A DNA stretch of 18,615 nucleotides from Agrobacterium fabrum (GTDB taxonomy: Bacteria > Pseudomonadota > Alphaproteobacteria > Rhizobiales > Rhizobiaceae), in NCBI GenBank assembly GCA_003241215.1, contig QFOL01000043.1:1-18615 (forward strand). The letters are read 5' to 3'. Every line of letters starts with the position of its first letter. Position 1 is the stretch's first letter. A program made the position numbers and the translations under genes. The notes under the pieces are model-generated. The model ran no database searches, was not told the DNA's origin, and was given only the letters and a program-made list of their open reading frames with translations. Shown here piece by piece: positions 1-7,055 of this stretch.

Positions 1-19
1 CTCATCCCGCTGCCGCGAC

Positions 20-51
20 CTTCTCCCCGGCGGGGAGAAGAAACAAGCAGC
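20..51. repeat. Palindromic intergenic repeat, copy 1
   Basis: Bases 20-40 are a perfect palindrome, CTTCTCCCCG-G-CGGGGAGAAG, followed by AAACAAGCAGC. The full 32 bases 20-51 recur as the exact reverse complement at 14351-14382. Short palindromes with a CTTCTCCCC core are common between genes of Rhizobiaceae (RIME-like or related elements, from general knowledge). This copy lies downstream of the small gene that ends at 125. It could fold as a transcript-end hairpin, but no T-run follows. Bases 52-124 hold nothing recognisable. Confidence 0.7.
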
Positions 52-124
52 CACCTTTCGTTCCAGAGCTTGCTGTCAAGCTGCACAAGAGCGGACAAGG
101 CGCGGGGGGCATGCTTTCAGAAAT

Positions 125-319
125 TCAAATCACCGGATAAAGCGACCAGAAGAACAGTTCATATTCCTGGTCGCGGTCGTCGTCATGCGACTCATCGTCC
201 GGTCTGCGCGGCGTCTTGTCCTGAAACTCGGTCTCCACCCGCTCATTGACGACGGGCATCCTTCGGCCAATGCCAAAGAGGTCAAAGGAGAGCATGTTGA
301 ACCCTGCTACCATGGCCAT
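125..319 (-). CDS. Small acidic hypothetical protein (64 or 62 aa)
   Basis: Unrecognised family. The product is 64 residues from ATG 319, or 62 from ATG 313. The N-terminal half is neutral to basic (FDLFGIGRRMP), the middle is strongly acidic (PDDESHDDDRDQEYE), and the end is hydrophobic and aromatic (LFFWSLYPVI). There is no clear signal peptide or full membrane helix. A good Shine-Dalgarno run, GAAGAAGGGA, ends at 321; its spacing suits ATG 313 better than ATG 319. A perfect TTAA-N7-TTAA box lies at 338-352, just upstream of this ribosome site. It lies 158 bases past the end of the aminotransferase gene on the same strand and may have its own promoter. The ribosome site and the box argue for a real gene; the function is unknown. 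Confidence 0.5.
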   Translation of the reverse strand: MAMVAGFNMLSFDLFGIGRRMPVVNERVETEFQDKTPRRPDDESHDDDRDQEYELFFWSLYPVI

Positions 320-337
320 TTCCCTTCTTCACGCGAG

Positions 338-352
338 TTAACGGTATGTTAA
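338..352. promoter_or_regulatory. CtrA-type binding box TTAA-N7-TTAA
   Basis: The sequence TTAA-CGGTATG-TTAA matches the full consensus for the alphaproteobacterial cell-cycle regulator CtrA. Its centre is 26-32 bases upstream of the candidate starts of the small acidic protein gene. That is close enough that CtrA would probably overlap the transcription start rather than sit at -35, which favours repression; this is inference. The rest of the gap between 320 and 477 shows no gene I can support. Confidence 0.55.
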
Positions 353-477
353 GTTTCGCGCGTTGCCATGATTTCGTCAAGATTGGCCGAGGAATTTGTC
401 TACCATTTTTAACAACAATGTCGTGATTGGCGTTCCACCGGCGGCGGATTTCGCGCAATGAACGTTTATCGGTGACG

Positions 478-1596
478 TTAAACACCTTTCGTAAGGGTGC
501 CTGAATAGGTTCTTTCGGCCGCTTCCAGCGCGGAATCGATATCTGCGTCGTGGCCAAGACTTTTCAAGGCGCTTGAGACAGCCGCAATATTGGCCTTCAC
601 CGCATCCGGATGCGCACGCCGGCCGGTGTGGTTGAGCCTTATCAGCCGCTCTGCACCGGGGCCGACGCCGGTGGAAATATCTGCGCCCTGCTTTCTGGAT
701 GCAGCGGCAAGAAATGCTCCGGCTTCGACCGCATCCGGCAGGATCGCCGTGGAAACGAGGGCTGACGCATGCGCGTCCTCCACCCAGGTGGTAATGCCAA
801 GCGCCCTGATGCCGTGACGGGTGGCGGCCGCCGCCCGCTCGTGGCGCGCATTGGCGGCTGGCAAGCCCTCGGCCTCGATCCTGTCGAGCGCGGCCTCCAG
901 CGCGTAGAATTCCAGCGGCGCAGGCGTTCCGGGCAGTGCGCCGCGGCCGGCATCCAGCCAGAGCTTCTTCTGGTCGAGAAGCGAGAGCATGGAATTGGCA
1001 GGCGCCTTGTCGTGCGAGAGAAGTTCCCATGCTGAAGAGCTGACGGAAATGGCCGATATGCCGGCCGGGCCGGCCAGCGCCTTCTGCGGCCCGATGACGG
1101 CAATATCGATGCCCAGCCTGTCGACCTCGAAGGCATGGCCGCCAATCGAGGCGACGGCATCGACGAGGGTGACGATGCCTCTTTCTTTCGCCAGCGCGGC
1201 AATGGCGGGCAGGGGGTTGAGAATGCCGCTTGCCGATTCCGCATGCACGATGGCGAGAAGGTCGAAACCCGGCCCGTCATCCAGCGCCCGTTCCACTTCG
1301 TCCTGCGTCACCGGCTTTGCCGGGCTGGCCGTCAGGTTGCGCACCGTCGCGCCGCCCCTTTCCAGCCAGCCGCCAAACCATGCGCCATAGGGGCTGGTGA
1401 CGATGTTGAGCGCCTTCAGTCCCGGTCGTGCGAGGCTGGTTGCCGCCGCCTCCAGCGCCAGTACGGCTTCCGCCTGTATCAGCAGCACGTCGTTTTTTGT
1501 GCCCATCAGGGCCGCCAGCCGGTCGGCCAGCACGGCGTAACGTTCAGCGGGGAAAGCCGGCGGGTCGAGAAGCAATGCGTAATCCGGGGCGGACAT
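478..1596 (-). CDS. Class V aminotransferase (alanine/serine/ureidoglycine-glyoxylate type)
   Basis: A 372-residue PLP-dependent aminotransferase of the AGXT/PucG family. Visible motifs are H118-A-E-S in the cofactor pocket (usual form H-x-E-S/T), D146 in VDAVAS to pair with the pyridine nitrogen, the Schiff-base lysine K172 in GPQKALAGPAG, and R320 in IRLNHTGRRA for the substrate carboxylate. It acts in the cytoplasm and would move an amino group to glyoxylate or pyruvate; the donor cannot be read from sequence. The N-terminus lacks a clear PGPT segment and HR-x-x-x-F segment, so it looks shortened or diverged there. It starts 3 bases after the stop of the upstream ABC ATPase and is the sixth gene of the transport operon, so it probably acts on the imported compound or its breakdown product. 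Alternatives are serine-pyruvate or ureidoglycine-glyoxylate aminotransferase. Confidence 0.85.
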   Translation of the reverse strand: MSAPDYALLLDPPAFPAERYAVLADRLAALMGTKNDVLLIQAEAVLALEAAATSLARPGLKALNIVTSPYGAWFGGWLERGGATVRNLTASPAKPVTQDEVERALDDGPGFDLLAIVHAESASGILNPLPAIAALAKERGIVTLVDAVASIGGHAFEVDRLGIDIAVIGPQKALAGPAGISAISVSSSAWELLSHDKAPANSMLSLLDQKKLWLDAGRGALPGTPAPLEFYALEAALDRIEAEGLPAANARHERAAAATRHGIRALGITTWVEDAHASALVSTAILPDAVEAGAFLAAASRKQGADISTGVGPGAERLIRLNHTGRRAHPDAVKANIAAVSSALKSLGHDADIDSALEAAERTYSGTLTKGV

Positions 1597-1599
1597 GAC

Positions 1600-2385
1600 T
1601 TATCCTTGCATGGTGATGGTGAGCCGTGGCGCGGCGTCGATCAGGCTTCTGGCGGTTGAGGACTGCGGCGCGGAAATGATGGCGTCGGTCCGGCCGATTT
1701 CGACGATCCGTCCTCCCTCCATGATGGCGACGCGGTGGCAGACGGCGCGGATGACCGCGAGATCGTGGGACACGAAAATACAGGAAATCGCCGTTTCCTG
1801 CTGTATCTCCACCAGGAGTTCGAGGATTTGCCGGCGGACGGACACATCGAGCGCCGACACCGCTTCGTCCATAATGAGAAGCGACGGCTTGAGCGCAATG
1901 GCTCTGGCAATCGCCACACGCTGTCTCTGCCCGCCCGAAAGCTCGAAGACGGAGCGTCCGGCATAGGCGGCGGGCAGGCCGACACGCTCGAGAAGGCGGT
2001 GTATTTCCGTCGGGCGGTCGCGCGCCTGGACGATGCGGTGGATGCGCAACGGTTCGCCAATGGCGTCGGCGACGCTCGCCCGAGGATTGAAGGCGCCATG
2101 CGTATCCTGAAACACCATCTGCATCTGCCGCCGTGCTGCACGCAACGCGCGTCCGTCAGGCGCCAGCCAGTCGCCGCCTTCGAAGCGGATGGTTCCGGCG
2201 TCCGCCGGGATCAGCCGCATCAGGATGCGTGCCAGTGTCGATTTCCCGCAGCCGGAAGGGCCGGCAAGCCCCAGCGTCTCACCGCGCTTGAGCGAAAACG
2301 AGATATCGGAGAGCGCCGTCACCGTCCTTGCGCCGGTGCGGTAGGTCTTGGAAAGGCCATCCGCGCTCAGAAGGGTTTCGTTCAT
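1600..2385 (-). CDS. ABC transporter ATPase, DppF/OppF-like
   Basis: A 261-residue cytoplasmic ATPase that powers an oligopeptide-type importer. It has Walker A GPSGCGKST (42-50), the Q-loop in VFQDTHGAFNPR (91-102), the signature LSGGQRQR (149-156), Walker B LLIMDEAVSALD with D173 and E174, and the switch histidine in VSHD (H207). All nucleotide-binding residues are intact. It is the second of two ATPases in the operon, as is usual for Dpp/Opp/Nik systems, where DppD and DppF form a heterodimer. Its ATG overlaps the stop of the upstream ATPase by four bases (ATGA), which implies translational coupling. The aminotransferase starts 3 bases downstream. The substrate is not predictable from an ATPase. 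Confidence 0.92.
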   Translation of the reverse strand: MNETLLSADGLSKTYRTGARTVTALSDISFSLKRGETLGLAGPSGCGKSTLARILMRLIPADAGTIRFEGGDWLAPDGRALRAARRQMQMVFQDTHGAFNPRASVADAIGEPLRIHRIVQARDRPTEIHRLLERVGLPAAYAGRSVFELSGGQRQRVAIARAIALKPSLLIMDEAVSALDVSVRRQILELLVEIQQETAISCIFVSHDLAVIRAVCHRVAIMEGGRIVEIGRTDAIISAPQSSTARSLIDAAPRLTITMQG

Positions 2386-3185
2386 GGCGCGGCCTCGCTC
2401 ACGAGCGGCGGGGTGGCGAGATCGAGATAATCGGCAAGCAGAGCTTGCGTGTAGGCGTGGGCGGGTGCGGAAAGCACCCGCCGGGCCGGCCCGTGTTCCA
2501 CCAGCTCTCCGGCGCTTAAAACCGCGATGTCGTCGGCAAGGCTGGAGGCTAGGCCGATATCATGGGTGATGAATACAAGCGTTCTTTCTTCCTCGCGCAC
2601 GAGATCATCGAGAAGGGTGGCGATGGCCGCCTGGGTCACCGTGTCGAGCGCGCTCGTCGCTTCGTCGGCAATCAGGATGGAAGGACGCGCCGCAATGGCG
2701 GCGGCAATCGCCACACGTTGCCTCTGGCCGCCCGAAAGCTGATGCGGATAGGCGGTGAGCAGATGCGAAGGGTGTGGCAGCCGAACCTTTTCCAGAAGAT
2801 CGCGGGCAAGATCGCGCGCCGCTCTCCAGGAGAGGCCGAGATGGCGTACGGCGCCTTCCGCCACCTGTTCGCCGATGGTCAGAACCGGGTTCAGCGTCGC
2901 GCCGGTATCCTGAAAGATCGTACCGATATCCCGCCCCGGCATCGGCCTGCCGGTGAAAAGGCCGCTGTCGCGGCTCCAGGATAGATCGCCCGAGACCCGC
3001 GCGGTCTGCGGAAGAAGCCCGGCGATTGCCTTGCCGAGCGTGGATTTGCCCGAGCCGCTTTCGCCGATGATCGCCAGCCGCTGCCCCTGCCGTATCGTCA
3101 GCGAAACCTCGCGCAGCGCCGGTGCATCGGCGGCCGCATAACGGACGCTGAGATCGTCGATCCGGCAAAGGGCGTTGCCGCTCAT
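2382..3185 (-). CDS. ABC transporter ATPase, DppD/OppD-like
   Basis: A 267-residue ATPase, the first of the pair. It has Walker A GESGSGKST (41-49), the Q-loop in IFQDTGATLNP (90-100), the signature LSGGQRQR (150-157), Walker B ILIADEATSALD with D174 and E175, and the switch histidine H208 in ITHD. The start at 3185 (MSGNALCRID) overlaps the permease stop as ATGA. The frame stays open further upstream, but that part is permease sequence read in another frame. It is shorter than many DppD proteins (about 320-330 residues) and ends soon after LLADYLDLATPPL, so it lacks most of the C-terminal oligopeptide-ABC extension. It should pair with the ATPase at 1600-2385 on the inner face of the membrane. 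Confidence 0.92.
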   Translation of the reverse strand: MSGNALCRIDDLSVRYAAADAPALREVSLTIRQGQRLAIIGESGSGKSTLGKAIAGLLPQTARVSGDLSWSRDSGLFTGRPMPGRDIGTIFQDTGATLNPVLTIGEQVAEGAVRHLGLSWRAARDLARDLLEKVRLPHPSHLLTAYPHQLSGGQRQRVAIAAAIAARPSILIADEATSALDTVTQAAIATLLDDLVREEERTLVFITHDIGLASSLADDIAVLSAGELVEHGPARRVLSAPAHAYTQALLADYLDLATPPLVSEAAP

Positions 3186-4012
3186 GGCGCCTGCCTCCCC
3201 GTCGCCATCGCCCTGTTGACGCCTTCTCCGAGAAGATAGACGCCGACAACCGTGACCAGCAGGCCGATGCCGGGGATGACGGACAGGAACGCCGCCGAAC
3301 GCAGGACATTGCGTCCTTCCGCGATCATCGAGCCCCAGGTGACGATATTGGGGTCTCCAAGCCCGAGGAAGGAAAGCGCCGCCTCGGTGAGGATGGCGGC
3401 GGCGACGATGATGGCGGCCAGCGCCAGAACCGGCGGCAGGGCATTGGGCAATATCTGCCGGAAGGCGATTTCCAGCGGATGCATGCCGATGGCGCGGGCG
3501 GATTGCACATAATCGCGCTCGCGGATGCTCAGCACCTGCGCCCGCATCAGCCGCGCCGGGTCCGCCCATGCGCCGAGCGCAATGGCCAGAATGACAATGG
3601 GCATGGAAGGGCCGATGGTGCTGACAAAGGCAAGCGCCAGCAGGAAATTCGGCACGATCTGGAAGGCATCGGAGACGCGCATCAGCGCCTCATCGACGAG
3701 GCCGCCGGCAAAACCGGCAATCGTGCCGATGACGGTGCCGATAACGAGTGCGGCGGCGGCTGCACCCATGCCGACGAGCAGGGAGGCCTGCGCGCCATGG
3801 GCAAGTCCGGCCAGCACATTGCGGCCCAGCCGGTCGGTGCCGAGCGGCAGGGCGGCATCCGTAAAGGGTGCAATCAGCGGCTCGCCGACGATCGCCAGCG
3901 GGTCGCCGGGGAAGAGTAGCGGAGCGAAAGCAGCGGTCATCGCCAGCAGCGCCAGGATGACAACGCCCGTCACGCCTTCGAAACTGCGCAGCAGCCGGAG
4001 AACGAAACTCAT
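3182..4012 (-). CDS. ABC transporter permease, DppC/OppC-like
   Basis: A 276-residue inner-membrane permease. An N-terminal helix (about 14-34) is followed by a periplasmic part holding the family motif LGTDRLGRNVLAGLAHGAQASL (57-78, quoted in part). About five further helices follow. The EAA loop that docks on the ATPase is SARAIGMHPLEIAFRQILPN (171-190). The later motif LSFLGLGDPNIVTWGSMI (213-230) is typical of DppC/NikC. The start ATG 4012 overlaps the stop of the DppB-like gene as ATGA, and its own stop overlaps the next ATPase in the same way. It should form a heterodimeric channel with the DppB-like subunit. Confidence 0.92.
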   Translation of the reverse strand: MSFVLRLLRSFEGVTGVVILALLAMTAAFAPLLFPGDPLAIVGEPLIAPFTDAALPLGTDRLGRNVLAGLAHGAQASLLVGMGAAAAALVIGTVIGTIAGFAGGLVDEALMRVSDAFQIVPNFLLALAFVSTIGPSMPIVILAIALGAWADPARLMRAQVLSIRERDYVQSARAIGMHPLEIAFRQILPNALPPVLALAAIIVAAAILTEAALSFLGLGDPNIVTWGSMIAEGRNVLRSAAFLSVIPGIGLLVTVVGVYLLGEGVNRAMATGRQAP

Positions 4013-4998
4013 GCCGCACTCTCCCCGCTGCCGATGCGCGGATCGAGAACGGAATAGAGAATGTCGACGGCGAGATTGACGAGGATGACGAAGACGGCGC
4101 TGGTGAGGATAATGCCCATCAGAAGCGGCGTATCGCGGCCGCTGACAGCCTCCTGCGCCAGCCGGCCGAAACCCGGAATGGCGAAGACGCTTTCGATCAC
4201 CACACTGCCGCCCAGCATGGCGGCGGCCTGCAGGCCAAGCACGGTGATGAGCGGCAGGGCCGCGTTGCGGGCAACGTGGCGCAGCACGATGCGCCGTCTG
4301 GAAAGCCCCTTGGACTCGGCAAAAAGCACGAAATCCAGCGGCCAGACCGCCGCCATGGCGGTGCGCATGACGCGCAGGAACAGCGCCAGGTAGATCAGCC
4401 CAAGGCTGGTGACGGGCAGGGCGAGGTGTCTTGCAATGTCGAGCGCCCTTGCAAAGCCCTGTTTTCCGGATGCAATCGTTTCGATGCCGGATGTGGGCAG
4501 CCATTTGAACTGCACGGCAAAGACGATGGCCAGCACGAGGCCGAGCCAGAAACCGGGCGTGGCGTAAAGCGCCAGCGAAAGCGTTGAAAGCACACGGTCC
4601 GGCAATCCGCCCGGGCGCGCGCCGGCCCAGATGCCGAGCGCGGTGCCGAGGATGAAGGCGAGCGCGGTGGCGCTGCCCATCAGCAGCAATGTGTTCGGCA
4701 GCCGTTCGAGGATCAGCCCCAGAACCGGTCGGTCGAAGGCGAGCGACCAGCCGAGATCGAGCCGCAGCACCGAACTGGCATAGAGCCAGAAGCGGGCGAG
4801 CATCGAACCGTTGAGGCCATATTGCTCACGCAACGCATCCCGCAGCCCGGCATCACCGCCGCCGATGGAGACGAGATAGGCGTCCACCGCATCGCCGGAG
4901 GCATTTTCAAGCAGGATGAAGGTGAAGATGAGAACGATCAGCAGCACCGGAATGGCGCTGACTGCCCTTCGCCGCAGCAATGTCGCAGCACGGTTCAC
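4009..4998 (-). CDS. ABC transporter permease, DppB/OppB-like
   Basis: A 329-residue inner-membrane permease of the binding-protein-dependent transport family. The first helix is at about 12-32 (AVSAIPVLLIVLIFTFILLE). It is followed by the periplasmic segment with REQYGLNG, typical of DppB, and about five more helices. The EAA loop is FAESKGLSRRRIVLRHVARN, followed by AALPLITVLG. The C-terminus DILYSVLDPRIG matches the usual DppB/NikB ending (YxxLDPRI). It lies 9 bases downstream of the binding-protein gene and overlaps the DppC-like start by four bases. The family covers dipeptide, oligopeptide, nickel, glutathione and opine importers, so the substrate is left open. Confidence 0.92.
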   Translation of the reverse strand: MNRAATLLRRRAVSAIPVLLIVLIFTFILLENASGDAVDAYLVSIGGGDAGLRDALREQYGLNGSMLARFWLYASSVLRLDLGWSLAFDRPVLGLILERLPNTLLLMGSATALAFILGTALGIWAGARPGGLPDRVLSTLSLALYATPGFWLGLVLAIVFAVQFKWLPTSGIETIASGKQGFARALDIARHLALPVTSLGLIYLALFLRVMRTAMAAVWPLDFVLFAESKGLSRRRIVLRHVARNAALPLITVLGLQAAAMLGGSVVIESVFAIPGFGRLAQEAVSGRDTPLLMGIILTSAVFVILVNLAVDILYSVLDPRIGSGESAA

Positions 4999-5007
4999 GG
5001 TGCTGCC

Positions 5008-6615
5008 TCAGGTCTCGACCGCGGTGTCCGCCCAGTTGGAAACCGCCCAGCGCGGATTGCTGGCGACATGTTTGACCGTATCGCGCGCCACCGTGATGAA
5101 ACCCCATTCGGCGACGTTGATCAGCGGCAGGTCGGCGGCGACCTGTTTCTGGAAATCCTTGTAGAGCGCGGTGCGCGCGGCCGTGTCCACGGTTTCCGCC
5201 GCCTTGTCGATCAGCGCGTCCAGCGCCTTGTTCTCATAACCGCCCTGATTGGAGAAACCGACACCGGCCGGAATGCCCGAGCGCACCAGAATGGTGGTCG
5301 AGATCGCCGGATCGCCGCGGAAGACCGGCGGGGCAATGGCGAGATCGAAGGCGTGGTCGGTGTAAACAGCCTTCTGGTGCGCGGCCGAATCATTATTGAC
5401 CAGCTCGGCATCGATGCCGATGTCCTGCAGCGCCTGGCGAAGATAGGCGCCGAACTGTCTGGTTTCGTTGAAATAAGGCGCGGGTAGGAGCTTCAATGAG
5501 AAACGTGTTCCGTTTGGGCCGCGCACATAGCCGGCCTCATCCAGCAGGGCATTGGCCCTGGCTACGTCGAAACCATAGGTCTCGACATTACCGGTATAAA
5601 ATTCCGGGGCGTTTTTCGGCACGGGGCCTGTCGATGCCGTGGCATAACCGAGGAAGACCTTGTCGATGACGAATTTTTTGTCGATGGCGTGGGCGATGGC
5701 CTTTCTGACCCTGAGGTCGGCCAGTTCCTTGCGGCGGTGGTTGATTTCCACCACCAGCTGGTAGGTCAGCGCCTCATAGCCGTCGGCGATCACCTGGATG
5801 CCCGGTTCCTTGGCAATGCGGGCAAGATCGGCCAGCGGCACGGCGGAGAAGGCGGCCAGCTGGATTTCTTCCGCTTCCAGCGCCGAGGCAGCGCCCGCGC
5901 GGTCGGGCAATACACGATAGATGATCTCGTCGAGCTGGGGCTGGCCTTTGCCCCAATAATTCGCATTGCGGGTAAGGCGGTAATATTCGCCGGGCTTGTA
6001 TTCGGCAAAAACGAAGGGCCCGGTGCCGACCGGTTTGGTATTGGCCGGATTGGCGGCGATATCGGTGCCCTCGTAGAGATGTTTCGGCACGACGCTGGTG
6101 ACGACCGGCAGCGCATTGCGGATGAGCTGGAACGGTGTGGGCTTTGAGAAGTGGAAAATCGCCGTGTGATCGTCAGGCGTTTCCACCTTTTCGAGATTGG
6201 CAAAGACCAGCCGTCCGAGGTTCTGCAACGGTTTCCAGACGGAAAGCGCCGAAAAGGCCACATCCGCCGAGGTGAAGGGCTTGCCGTCATGCCAGGTCAC
6301 GCCTTCGCGCAGCTTGAAGGTGGCGCTCAGCCCGTCATCCGATCCCTGCCATTCGGTCGCAAGCCGCGGCTCCAGCCCGTCCTTGCCTTCGAAGGAGGCT
6401 TCCGCCAGCGGCTCGACGACCTTGCTGGCGATATAAAACACGCCGTTGGAGGCGACGATGGCGGGGTTGAGGTTCTTCGGTTCGGAATCGGCTGCGACGA
6501 TCAGCCGGCCTCCGGACTTCTCCTGTGCTGCGGCAATTCCCGCCAGTCCCGTGGTTGCGGCAAGCGCAAGCGAGGTCTTGAGAAGCGAGCGGCGGGAAAG
6601 CTGGACAGGCGACAT
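5008..6615 (-). CDS. Extracellular solute-binding protein, family 5 (peptide/nickel/opine type), Tat-exported
   Basis: A 535-residue periplasmic binding protein, SBP_bac_5 class, that captures the substrate for the transporter encoded just downstream. The N-terminus has a twin-arginine signal (SRRSLLK, R8-R9), a hydrophobic stretch to about residue 28, and an AAA-Q site near 30/31. The family block SDDGLSATFKLREGVTWHDG (92-111) is clear, as are later family features such as NPANTKPVGTGPF. I chose ATG 6615 because GGAG lies 9 bases upstream and the signal peptide then begins correctly; the in-frame sequence further upstream looks non-coding. As the first gene of the operon it presumably carries the promoter, but I see no convincing -35/-10. 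A 7-bp hairpin lies at 6643-6665 in its leader. Tat export suggests that folding precedes export. Confidence 0.92.
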   Translation of the reverse strand: MSPVQLSRRSLLKTSLALAATTGLAGIAAAQEKSGGRLIVAADSEPKNLNPAIVASNGVFYIASKVVEPLAEASFEGKDGLEPRLATEWQGSDDGLSATFKLREGVTWHDGKPFTSADVAFSALSVWKPLQNLGRLVFANLEKVETPDDHTAIFHFSKPTPFQLIRNALPVVTSVVPKHLYEGTDIAANPANTKPVGTGPFVFAEYKPGEYYRLTRNANYWGKGQPQLDEIIYRVLPDRAGAASALEAEEIQLAAFSAVPLADLARIAKEPGIQVIADGYEALTYQLVVEINHRRKELADLRVRKAIAHAIDKKFVIDKVFLGYATASTGPVPKNAPEFYTGNVETYGFDVARANALLDEAGYVRGPNGTRFSLKLLPAPYFNETRQFGAYLRQALQDIGIDAELVNNDSAAHQKAVYTDHAFDLAIAPPVFRGDPAISTTILVRSGIPAGVGFSNQGGYENKALDALIDKAAETVDTAARTALYKDFQKQVAADLPLINVAEWGFITVARDTVKHVASNPRWAVSNWADTAVET

Positions 6616-6983
6616 GAATTTCACTCCGGAAATGAGGGCGAGGCGGGCCTTTCCGCATGGCCCGCGGCGCGGCGATCTTAAGACTGCAACCTCGGCAGTG
6701 TCCACGTTAATTCGCGGCCTTTACAGCAATGATTTTACGTTGCGGGCGCATTTGCGGAAACAATATGCCTCACCGGCGGCAATCTGCTTTTCTCTTGCCG
6801 GAGCAGGTGGCGGAGAGTCCCCGAAAAAACACGATTTAAGGGTTTGAAATCAATATCTTGATTCCCGCCAGCATCGGTGTCGGGCGCGTTGCCGCGCCCG
6901 CCGGTCACGCGAAAATCTGCCGGCGGCAGCCCGTTTGGAAAGGGGTAATTAACCTTTATTTTTTATTTCAGGGAGACCGAAAT
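6616..6983. other. Divergent intergenic region between binding-protein operon and ftsK
   Basis: No gene supported here. It holds several inverted repeats: 6643-6649/6659-6665 (GCGGGCC/GGCCCGC) in the leader of the minus-strand operon; AATCAA-TATC-TTGATT at 6848-6863, which could be an operator; a perfect 8-bp stem CGGGCGCG-TTGC-CGCGCCCG at 6881-6900; and CGCCGG/CCGGCG at 6899-6904/6920-6925. An AT-rich run at 6945-6970 precedes the ftsK start. A weak TTGGAA (6935-6940) sits 17 bases before ATTTTT, but I do not regard it as a secure promoter. No clear promoter was found for either direction. Confidence 0.4.
6881..6900 (+). other. Stable hairpin in the ftsK leader
   Basis: Left arm CGGGCGCG (6881-6888), loop TTGC, right arm CGCGCCCG (6893-6900): a perfect 8-bp GC-rich stem with a four-base loop. 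No T-run follows on either strand, so it is not a classical intrinsic terminator. It would sit about 90 bases before the first ftsK start codon, if transcription begins upstream of it, and might affect message stability. Confidence 0.4.
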
Positions 6984-7055
6984 ATGTACGTTTATGATGA
7001 GTGTGCACGCTGCCATGAGTTTCTCCCGATCCAGATTCCAGAATTCGTCCAATAG
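6984..7055 (+). CDS. Possible 23-residue upstream/leader ORF overlapping the ftsK start
   Basis: A short frame that begins [10 protein letters not shown] and ends at TAG 7053-7055. It has the best-placed Shine-Dalgarno in the area, GGGAGA (6971-6976), 7 bases before its ATG. It overlaps, in another frame, the first candidate ATGs of ftsK (6994 and 7015), which have no such site at proper spacing. It could be a regulatory leader peptide that controls ftsK translation, or it could be coincidence if ftsK starts further downstream. It contains a C-x-x-C pair but is too short to assign. Confidence 0.3.
   Translation: MYVYDECARCHEFLPIQIPEFVQ

Noticed and set aside
282..557. A 91-codon minus-strand frame spanning the gap after the aminotransferase
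   Set aside because: It overlaps the aminotransferase C-terminus and the small gene's start in other frames, is very basic, resembles no family I know, and covers the CtrA-type box.
3186..3569. Longer N-terminus for the DppD-like ATPase
   Set aside because: The extra sequence is the permease gene read in another frame; ATGA overlap at 3182-3185 fits a coupled start.
6616..6705. Upstream extension of the binding protein by 30 residues
   Set aside because: It would bury the twin-arginine signal inside the protein; ATG 6615 has GGAG at good spacing.
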